Below, in pieces: positions 50,761 through 61,563 of a stretch of DNA of 64,000 nucleotides. Origin of the DNA: Cristatella mucedo (lineage: Eukaryota; Bryozoa; Phylactolaemata; Cristatellidae). How positions within the stretch are numbered: position 1 is the first letter of the stretch; each line of letters opens with the position of its first letter. The position numbers and the translations under genes were made by a program. A model generated the notes under the pieces. That model did no database searches and was not told the DNA's origin. It saw nothing but the letters and a program-made list of their open reading frames with translations. The stretch covers positions 163,501-227,500 of the forward strand of contig WPIO01000178.1 of assembly GCA_009760855.2 (NCBI GenBank). Direction: 5' to 3'.

Positions 50761-52202
50761 GACAGAGACTTAAACTAAAGCTAAATTCTATAATTTTTAC
50801 ATTAAGAATTGACGATGGTTATAAACTCGAAATACTCGTGAGCACGACCATATTGTGCGCCAGCTGTCTTTCGTTGAATTGTCAGAGACATCTTGGATCA
50901 CCTCCGATTTGGATAATTAGCTCAGCCATATCGTGATAAATTAAAGCAACTCACTTAACTTAAAACACGGAGCAGCAATATAGGAACTGTTCAGACAACT
51001 AATCCTGGCATGGTTTATAACTACACCCTCTTACCAATGACTACGTGGGCGGGTCATTAAGCGGCTCCTCAAGGAGTTCTTTTGATTGTTAGCCAAGATA
51101 AACGTTTTGTGTGTGTTAAGGCGAGGCATTATCCTTTAAGCATCCAATTCGGGTCTTTGCTGGATGGTTTTGCCAGCTTGCGACGAGCTGCTGCCAGAGT
51201 TCAAAGGCGCTCTCTGTGACGTCCAGTCCAGCTAAAGAAGAACGCCACGAAAGACTAGAAATTGAAGACGCTAGAAAACGGGGCGATAGAAATGGAAGAA
51301 AGATAGTTATTCTGTAAAAGCAAAAATACTGGGACCACCAGTCTCGCTGCCATGAACGGCTGTTATCTTGGCGCTCCCTTAAGAAATGTATGCCCTTGGG
51401 AAAACGGAAAGACCGTTCGCAGTCAGCGTCTGCAACGCAACGATGGAAGTGTCACTTATCCGCCGAAGCACAGACGCTCATCGGATGGAGCTTCCGCGCG
51501 CAATCTTGCCTGTTATTTTGGCAGCGATTATGGAACGGCACTGGACGAGCGGTAAGCCAGAACTTGCTTGCGCAGAAATGACGCAGGCTTTCATGATTTC
51601 CACTCACGACCTAGCTTAGTGGCCACCACAGAACGGTTGGTAACATCTATGAACAAAAAATAATGTTTATGGAAGATTTTCATTCTAGTAAGTTTCTTGC
51701 GCAAAGTTTGACACAGAACCAGATAAGTGCCTATTTCGGCTAATAAATTGTACATAATGGAAGTTAAAAAAGTGGAGGCACGATACATTAGTCATGAAAA
51801 TGCAAACTAGTTTTTTGTTTAGATATAAATTTATATATATATACAGCACGAAGAAAAAAGACAGGCATATAAATGAATATATATATATATATATTGTGAT
51901 ATACATATATTGAAAGGTGTGCCTGATCAATCGGTGAGATTATAAAGGGTTAATGAGTGGCTCCTGGATTACAATAATTAGGAAGTAGATATACCATCAT
52001 CAATTGTTTAGACCTTTGAACTGAAAATCTGTATTGTTGTTCAGTCAGTCTTAAACTTGCGCTTCCAGCAAGCGAATTGTTTGCGATGGCTGGTGCTGTA
52101 CAGGCGTAACCTCCGTAACGGTCTATTGTGCAGCTCCGGGCAAGGACGTGCTTACAGTATTAGCAATGAGCGAGGAGTTGCTATAAATAAATAAATAAAT
52201 TC
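50761..52202. other. AT-rich intergenic DNA
   Basis: An (AT)n-rich stretch at 51831-51896 and nothing else recognised. Short plus frames near 51352-51619 match no family. Confidence 0.45.
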
Positions 52203-52369
52203 TAGCTGATTAGACAGCCTCTTTTTGTATAGTGACAGAAGAGCCTTTACGGCTCACCACCGCTTGCAGTAGCGATAATGAATCGCCCCACTGCAGGAAT
52301 CGAACCCACGACCTCGGGACCGAGGTCGTGAAAGCAACCGCCTTACCTAGTGCGTGCCATCACGGATCG
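52203..52369 (-). mobile_element. SINE-A copy with AAAT tail
   Basis: CTAGCTGATTAGACAGCCTC to TAGTGCGTGCCATCACGG; the plus-strand AAATAAATAAATAAATT just before it is its tail. About 300 bp upstream of the sushi/lectin gene start. Confidence 0.93.
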
Positions 52370-52675
52370 CACGAGATACTGAGAGTGTCGAAGAAACTCG
52401 CATGAAGTGCATTTGATCCATGCCGGTATGCCCGTATTCAGCTCTGGCTCGCATTTTAATCCAGACTGACAAACGATCGAGCAGATAGAACCTTCTGTCA
52501 GCGTCTTCTAAGAAAAACCAGTTTATGCAAGATACCACAAAGTAATGCACTCTGCCATGATGATTAACTCCCCTGGCTCATTAACAGATCGCCGACCGGC
52601 TTGCCTGCAATCTGGATTCTCTTTAAAAAAAAACACTGTCAAGTTTCGAGATCCTTTCGAGTTTTCATTTTTCAG

Positions 52676-53015
52676 ATGATGATCAGCTCGTTGCTTGTCG
52701 TTTGGTCGACGTGCGTTAGCGTTCGCAGGCATTTGCTTTGCTCAGGGCTCGTGTCGTGCGCCAGAGACGTGCGCAGCCAGCCTGCCAACAGCCGACAAGT
52801 ATTTTACAAGCTTGACAGGCGTATAGACGCCATGGTGCAAATGTTTGTCTGCGACTTTGGCTACACGAGCTCGGAGGCGGCTATCGTGGATGACCAGACA
52901 AGCATTAACATCCACGGCGAAAACGCTTCGTCGTTGCACTTTGACAACGCAGTGTTGACGATCTATTGCCTTAAGGGTCTGTGGTCTCCTCAACCGATGC
53001 CAAGATGCGTTCCAA
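52676..53015 (+). CDS. Sushi/lectin gene exon 1
   Basis: A pyrimidine-rich TTTTTCAG acceptor precedes the ATG, so a 5' UTR exon lies upstream. Encodes the signal peptide and a sushi domain with the closing GLWSPQPMPRC motif; GTAAGT donor after CCA A (phase 1). Confidence 0.82.
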
Positions 53016-56000
53016 GTAAGTTCATTGCCAAGCCTTGGCGCTGCAGCTTTGCGTGTCGAACGTCGAAAGAAAAGTATTCTCGAATGCCGCCGCCCGGCCG
53101 CGAGAAGTCGCGGAACAGTTCAATTTAAAAATAAAAGGCCGCTTGTGCGCAAGCGTTTAGCCGTGCTAAGGCGCAGCCGCAACGGCTCACCGAACGGTCG
53201 ACCATCTATAAGACCGACGGTCCCGGAAAGGCTGTTGACTTCATCCGATTCGATGAGATAACATCTCCGCGGCGTTTACGTAATTAATAAAATAACGATG
53301 ATCAACAGTCCATTCATCGCTACTAGAGCTCACTGCCGATGGACTCGCTTCGCCGAGTTGTAGTAGAATTACACATCTATTACCCGTCACTTGCGGAAGC
53401 ACTGGTTGCCATTTTGCCTTGTGACGGAGGGAAGGACTGACGGACTTTATCGCTTTAATTAATTGATTTCTTTATTAAATGCACTAATCAACGTTCAATT
53501 GTTCAACGATGAGAGCGCATGGTGTAGCCTCATGTGCACATTAATGACTTGTCTCCCCTGATATTTTGATTTTTTTACTTTACGCTTATCGTATGTACTA
53601 TCGTAGTGGTGCTATAAAGATCACAAAGTAAGATGTAAGCGACTTGTGCTAACGGAGTTACTCGAGGACTCACGTTATAATTTACATAAATATTTATATT
53701 AATTTTTTTTAATTTTTCCCTCAATAGGTAGAGTATTGACCTACTCTTCACCGCTCAATTTGAAATTCTTTACGACGCACAGCTCCACAGCCTCTCGCGT
53801 TGCAACGATTGTTGAAATTACTGCTTTACTAGAATCCAACGCTATCGGCTAAATACGCCACGTGCTGGTTGCGAAGGACGCGATGGCAGCGACCGTTCCT
53901 GGGGTCTCCCGTACTTATCTGAACTCTCGAGGGTCGTGCAGCCGGATACGATCCGGGTCACCGACCGCCGCAGGCGTAGCGATCGCATCTCGGCGCCCAA
54001 TTTGCAACTACAATTAGACTCACTCACTCGCGAAGTGCGCCGCTCTTTGAGTCGCGGGAATTGAAAGCTAAGGCTTTACAGCCCCGTAGTGAGCTTAGAA
54101 CGAAAGTAAACTCCGTATCTCAATCGGCTAAGCCCTATCCCGGGAGCCCAGAAGGTTACGGGATCGTTTCCTTCTCGAGGCGGAGGTGGCTTTCTCGCTG
54201 CTCAGTCTCCCGTCAGACGGCTTCCGGTCACTTTTTATTTTTAACTTATCAACGCAAATAAGGTATATATATGTATATGAAACTTATTATATATATATAT
54301 ATATATATATATACCGTGTTTCCTTTCAGCATATGTAAAGCGCCACGAAAGAGATTGAGTGCTCTGTGGGCGCTTTATCAAGTGCGTTGTTATTATTATT
54401 ATATATGATTCATTGTATAGCGCTCTAAGAGAACTTAATCTGTATTCTGGCGCCTCACACACGCCACGGGGCTCGAGCCCATGACCTCTCTCATCAAATA
54501 CATTCACCTTGACCTCGATCGTTCAAGGCTTCACCTTAATTGCTGAGCTTAACCAGCACAAATCTATGGTATTTTCGATGGTGTTGTTGAATGCACCTGC
54601 GGCTTCTGCTGTAATTATCGAAGCGGCCGACACTAATGCCTCACATGTGGCCAATAGTTTTAGCCGTTGAAACAGCGAAGCGTCGGGCCACTAATGCAGA
54701 TTATGTTTCGCGTCGTTTGCTGCGATTGATCGGGCTTCCATGTGCCCGTTGGAAGTAATAAAGGAGAGTCTCGCTTACTGCAAAAGTGCGCCCTCCCCCC
54801 CCGTTGTGTCTCCGCGAGACTCCCTCAAGAAATCCGCCCTCGGAGCCACTTTAATACAAACACTGGCAGCAGAGAATGTTTTACTCGAGCCGAAAAGAGT
54901 ATGACACCTTCTATGGTCTAGATGGGACACCTATACTGAGGTGCGAAATTTTTAACGGCAGACCGCACTTTACGCCTTGGCTTCTAATGCTTGAGAAGGC
55001 TTTAGCAAGGCTAAAGATTGCGATGCCGCTAAAGCATGTTGCGCCAATGTGTCTGGGCGATAACGCGATACACGGTTGTGGTGATAACCCGGCCGACGTA
55101 AAGCAAGATTACCACAAGCTGCGAAATGAATTAATCCTGATCTTCTCCTGGTTGACGGATGAGGAGGCCGAGCTTGAGGCCGAAAGGTTTCGGCTGGAGC
55201 AGCAGCAGCTCGCCGGAGCCGAGACCGGGACAAAGCTAGGCGACGAGCCAGCTTCATCAACGGTCGATCCCATCGCCAACTGCCCGCAAGAGCCAGACAG
55301 ACGAGCGGAACTCATTCGGCTACCGCAGCTGTCCGACGGCAATACCGGTGAAGGAAGCGGGTATGGAACCGCTTCCGACACAGTAGCCGCAACAGCAGAA
55401 GAGCGCCAGGACAACGTAAGTCCGCAGCGGCAGCATCCGGAGACGAAGGACGTGCAGCATGTGATGACTTCCAGGGGCAAGGCGGTAGCGGGCAGCGGCG
55501 AGGCGATAGTTGCCTGTGAAAAGGCGCAAGCGGCCCGAGCGAGCGACATTTCGCCGGAAAAGCGCCAGCAGTGAGAGCGTCGCAGCGGCGGAGAGCATCT
55601 CGGCGACAAAGAGTGCCCGAGAGAGCGACATCTCGGCCGCGGAGCGTAGCGGCGAGAGCTTCTTGGGGGTGGACAGCACCTGCACAAGCATTTCGGCCCA
55701 GAGTACAGAGGAGCACTACCAGATGGCGGTTAGCGGCGAGGCGACAGTGGCCTGGGACCAGGCGCAGGCAGCCCATGAGAGCGAAGTCTTGGCCGCCAAG
55801 CGCAGCAGAGAGAGCGTCATAGCGACGAAGAGCATTTCAGCTGTCGCGGAGAGCAGCGCCGAGAGCGTCTCGGTGGTGAAGAGCAACCGCACGAGCGTTT
55901 CTGTGCAGAGCGCAGAGGAGCACCGCGAGATAGCGGTCAGCTGCAAGGTGACAGTAGCGTGCGACGAGGTTCGGCTGCCCGCGAGCGAAGCAGCGAGAGC

Positions 56001-59000
56001 TTCGCTGCGGGCGAAGCACGCAGCAGCGTGAGCGTTTCGGCGGCGAAGAGCACCTGCGAGAGCGTCTCGGTGCTGAGCGCAGAGCAGCAGCGCAACCGCG
56101 AGATCGACTCAGCGGGAGTGGAACTCCGAGAACGGCGAGGCCATCATGAGCCGCAGTGGTTTTCGGAGGTCGGGATCGGCCGTCGATGAACGCACGAGAC
56201 CGGCCATCGGGGCTCGAACGGAGGTGGCCTACGGGAATCGCCTGACGGTGGTGGGAGCGGTGCCCCACCTTAGCCTGAAGGAGGTGGGCAGCATCTACCA
56301 ATGGCTGCTCTCGAAGGGCAGAGCTGATGTGCGACTCCTGCGAGTGGCTGTCAAGTAGCCTGCACCCCATCCAAGCCGGTCGGAGCTCATTAATGCTAAA
56401 TTAATATCCTGACAGACCCCGAACGACAAACCACTGGACAAGGCACCATCTGAGCAGGCAGAGGAGGAGAACGCAGGGAGCCGATGGCTACACGACGTTC
56501 TAGTCGCGAGGGCCGCCCCCTCCTAAGCTAGGCTGGTGCATTAAAACATCTATTTGCTTTGGGGGAAGGGATGTTATGTGCGCCTGCGGCTTCTGCTGTA
56601 ATTAGCGAAGCGCCCGACACTAATGCCTCACCTGTGGTCAACAGTTAAGCCGTTGAAACAGCGCAGCGTCGGGCCACAAATGCAGATTATATTTCGTGTC
56701 GTTTGCTGCGATTGATTGGGCTTCCATATATGTGACCGTTGGGAGTAATACAGGAGAGTCTTGTTTGCCGCGCACGAGCGCCCGCTGTGTCTGCGTGAGA
56801 CTCCCACTAGAACAGCCACCGCCGGAGACACTGTCACACGACAGTGTGTAGCCAGCCCGTGAGGGCGGGCGCGAATGTCAATTCGTACCGCCGACTTCGC
56901 TCTTGCCGCTACAACGAAGGCGTCGTGCGAATGCTCAAATTCTCACAGCGACCGATTACGACGGATGGACACCGCTAATAGCGTGTTCGGCAGTGGGCAT
57001 GATTTGTGATTTGGCAAAGCGTTACTGTTGACATGAAATGAGGAAACTTTAATTCGCAGAAGTCATAATGCCTCAAGCGCAATAGATCGTGGGTTCGTGC
57101 GCCCCACCGGAACCTTTTCTACCACTTACTATTCGGTCATGCTTTCTTTACATTATTTTATCTGTAAAGTGCATAGAAAGAGATTAAGTTTTTTGAGGGC
57201 ACTATACGAATGTACTGTTATTACTTTCGTAATTTAGTACCAATGAGCTTAGCTCCGGAGGAAGTTCGCGAGGGAGGATTATTCGCCGGACAATTCCCAG
57301 CAGGCTTTTCACTCTGGGGCGCCCCACCTATTGCATCACTACGCATGGTCTCTGTGCAGACATTTTTTGCGTGGCTCGATTCTGACTGAGCAATTGCTGG
57401 TTGCTACAGATCTGCAGACTGAAGTGCCTGGGAGAAATTAGAATTTGCGTCCCGCGCCGGTCGGGGCCGTGCCCTGCGAATCGCTTCGAATGCCAAACCG
57501 AGGAAACGCACTGTGCTGCCACCGAAATGCGACGTGAACGCAGGCTGCTGCTGCGCGGCCGAAATTCCCACGCTGCGCTGCTGCAATCCGCGCCGCAAGC
57601 TCGCATTGCAGCAGTGCCACGGGCATCTTGCAGGAACAACTTGCTTCGCCACGCAGCTGAGACACACGGAGGAGGTCGCGGTGAGTCGCTGGGGAGACAG
57701 CTGCTACACGATACGCTACGCCACCTCGTGGACCGCGAGCCAGCAGGCTTGCCTGGACCAGCGCTCCGTTCTCGTCGGCATAGAGAGTGCCGACGAGGAA
57801 GAATATCTTGAGCGGGTTATAAGGAATCAGATAGGATCGGGGCGACTTGGTGGCAACGGCTCCACTTTCTGGATAGGGCTGACCAAGGTCAGGGTCGGAG
57901 TCTGAGCAGCAGCAGCAGCCGCCGCCGCCGCGGCTCGCGCTCCGCCGCCGCCGCTCTCGCTGCGCTACGCCGCCGCTCTCAAATCTTCTTCCGTAACGGA
58001 AGAGACGCAGTCAGAACGCAGGATAACGCGGCGAGAGCGAGCAATGCGCATACGCGCGAGTCCCAGCCCGTAAATGCGCTTCAAGTCTCTGCGCGGATGC
58101 TTGTCGTCTCGCTTAAATAACTTTCCTATGGAGGAGGTCCGCGCTTACGCTGATCAAAGCTGAGCTTTACGCTTTTGACGGCTCTCTCCGATTCGCCGCG
58201 ACATCGTCGAGTCCAGCTCCTAGCTCCTGCAGGATTCGGCGCTCGCCGAATTCAGCGAGCGCCGAAATTCTCGAGAAATCTCGAGAATTCGGCGCTCTCG
58301 CGGCTTTCCTTTGCAGCGCCAAGGCAACTGGGTGTGGACAGGCACCGATGCTCCTCCGAGCTACGCTAACTGGGTCACGAGCACCGCCGCCGTCGCAGCG
58401 AGAGACGAGTCGAAGAGCTTCGCACGACTGAGGCTGAGAGAGCGGCCAGGTGACCGGAAGTGGGAGGCGGCCGAAGACAGAGCTCCCGACAGCGACGCCG
58501 ATTACCGACGCACCTTCAGCATCTGCGAGAAAAGTACGGGGCGAGGCAGGGCTGGGCGGGCGGGGCGCGGTGAAGGCTCGCGCTCGCGAGCGCAGAGCTG
58601 CAGCTCTGAATGCACGGTGCTCGCAGCCAGACGGAAGCTCAGTGGCTGCTCAATCGCGGTCCGTCGCCGAGCGGCGGCGGCGCTGCCGGCTGAGGTGCTG
58701 CGGGGCGCGAAGGGCGCGCTGCTCTATCAATGGGAGAGATCGGTAAGCTTTTGCAGCTCTCAGCGTGACTCTCGTCGACGTGCAGTCGACGAGCGCGCGC
58801 CCGCGGTCGCGATTTCCGTACGGGACTACGAGCGGCCGCCGATTGGTTGAGGACGGAAGCCTGCCCCCCTCGTTCGGAAGAGCACCGTCAGGCACTCGGT
58901 GTTTACTCTGCGCCAAGTTATCGCACCTCGTGATTTAGGCCTGAGTTCGAGTCGCGCAGTGGTTGGACTTTTTTATTGTCAGCAGTCAGCGTACTGAGTG

Positions 59001-61491
59001 CCGCTGATGGGCTCATCTGCTGCTCTATTAATGAGGAAAGCTGTCTTTCAGTTTATTTTCGTAGAGTTAGTGGGAATTACTGTACGCACGGCAGTCGTCG
59101 TAGGTTCTGCTTCCTGCTGCTTCAATAGGAGTTGAATTGCTTCAATCTGCGCGTGGGCCATGAGATGTAACTTCGGTATTTTGGTACTTTTATCAATCGC
59201 CAGCAGACGGTGCTTTCGCTCATTGAAGATTGCAAACTTCCTTTGTCTAGCTAGTCAAGCACGGCATCACTCCAAAACGCCGCAAAATTGCCTTAAACGG
59301 TAGTACGATACTGTGTTAACAGCCAACTAGTTAATTCTTGGGTCCAGCTCAGTTTACCAAAGTGCAAAGCTGCAAGTTACCTGCATCCGGTGTATCATTC
59401 GAAGCAGCTGGAGGACTCATACTTCTTGGTCTAGTCTTGGGCTCAAGACGCCAAAACCTCGCCACGAACCTAGTGGATAACGTCAACGGAGCATAGACTT
59501 ATAATTGCTAAATAAAGTACCTATGCCAACAATGTACACAGATAGGTTTATTTGTACCCACTATTATCACGTCATTTCAGTGCTACAAATTTGCTCATGC
59601 TGGCATTCGTGTGGGTTTCAAAATTACTAATGATTGATATTCTTTACGGATTTTAGTCGCGATTTTCAAACTAATCACTAAAGATTTGAGCACTATTTAC
59701 GTAGCACTAACTGTTGCCAATAGCTTTTCAAACAGTATCCAAATGAGAGAGATTCGCCAAAAGAAGAAGAAGAAGGCGGAAGCTGGTGGACCTCTTATCG
59801 TCAGGTCTTAACGGCTCTCTAGAGCATCGTACGTGTAAAAAAGCCTGCTTCTGTGCCCACCTAAGAAAGCCTATTCCGGTAGTCAGTTGTAGCTAATAGC
59901 TGGTTAAGGTCTGATAGCCACACATTGTTATCAAGCATTATTGAACACACTTTTAGCCGTCCCTGGTCCATGCTAAGATGTAGGACTACTGAAAATGCAT
60001 GACAGTACGGATGCTTTCACGCAGCCAGCCTGCTATGCACTACCTGTAGCTTGTTCGCAGCAGGAATGTGCAACTAACATACGCAGCAGCTAATGCACAT
60101 CGAGAAACCTAGAGGCAAGAGCAGCTGAAAGATTAAGCTGCGTAAAAGTTTCTTTATTTCATCTCTGTTCCTGGGCAGTAAGTATTATTTAACAGCCGCT
60201 TTTGTGGAATTTTTAGAAGCGCGGCGTTGATTAGTTATTCTAAGTAAATAAAATACACATACATTATTTGTATAGCACCCTAAGAGAACTTAATCTCTAT
60301 TCAGGCGCTTCACGTATGCCTCGGGACTCGAGCCCACGACCTCAGCCAGACTTTGGTCGGAGCGAGCACCTTAACCGCTGGACCAAACCAGCTCCGCATT
60401 AATGCTTCACGACAATATATGCCTTCCTTATTGATACTGTCCTAAGATATGAATCATAGTATTGAACCCCGGCGTTGAACGATGTTCACTCTTCACGACC
60501 TAGATTGTGGGTTCGAGTCCCGCTGTGGACGATCTTTCATTGCCCACTGCAAGCGGAGACGATGCAAATAATAATAATAATACACTTGATAAAGCGCCCG
60601 CAGAGAACTCCATCTCTTTCTAGGCGCTTTACTTTTGCTGCAAAGGAAACGTGATCGAATGGTGAGTGATATCATGCCACATAAATAACAGGAGTGTTAG
60701 GGGTGACATGCACAGGGTCAGCATGCAAGTGTGATTAGTGGCAGCATGCAACAGTGTCAGGAATCATAAGCATAGCCTCCACGGCTCTTCTGACGCTATA
60801 TAAATGGAGCTCTTGGCTCGGCTAACTTTTACTGATGTAAGCCGCTTTCCTCAAGCACACTGACCACTCAAGCAGCAGCTGCTATTTCTGCACGGCGGAC
60901 ATATTCAAGCAGCAGCGGCACGGCGGACATATTCAAGCATCGGACGAGCGAAGTGAGAGCGAAGATAAAATGGATGCTGGTGTGCGCTTCCTCCTGGCTA
61001 GAGTTATATATAGATATAAATATCTAGAGAATAAAGTTACATATAGACCCACGTAGCTGAACCTGAAGCTGAACTTCATTTATCCATCGCCGCACGGTTT
61101 TGCTGCCCCGAGCTGCCCGCCCGCCCCTGGTCTCTCCGAGGAGAGCAGCAAGTCAGTCAGAGCGGTGAAAACTTGGCAGATCCACATGGAGATCCGCTAC
61201 CTCCGAGCTCCGAAGCCTCCGAGGACCCGCGTTATTGCAGCCAAGAAGAAGCTGCGAAGAGTCACTCATCCAAACCAATTCATCGCGCCTCGCCGAGTTG
61301 CCTAGCGACAGATGCTGACGCCTTTGGCGGTCTTGCATCGCTGCCACATGACATGGGACGCCACTCCTGGGAGGAGCCGCACGTCCGGCTCCCATTTCCA
61401 TGCGCCGTCTGTCCTTGAGCTCCTTGCTGCGAGCATTCTCATTGTAAAAGGTGCATCGTCTGCGGGATAGCGCGAATGCGATTTTTAAGCG

Positions 61492-61563
<72 letters not shown>

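Larger units (their letters stand above)
53016..57633. other. Intron 1 of the sushi/lectin gene
   Basis: Holds AT-rich DNA to 53,830, an unassigned GC-richer block (53,830-54,240; near 54,121 a tRNA-like phrase CTCAATCGGCTAAGCCCTAT), a D tail, a SINE-C, an LTR element and a second D tail. A plus frame at 57,411-57,560 (CLGEIRICVPRRSGPCPANR) is cysteine-rich but in another phase. Confidence 0.5.

Noticed and set aside
57401-57811. Cys-rich plus frame (CLGEIRICVPRRSG...) as an extra lectin-gene exon
   Set aside because: It overlaps the lectin exon in a different frame and has no donor or acceptor that keeps phase.
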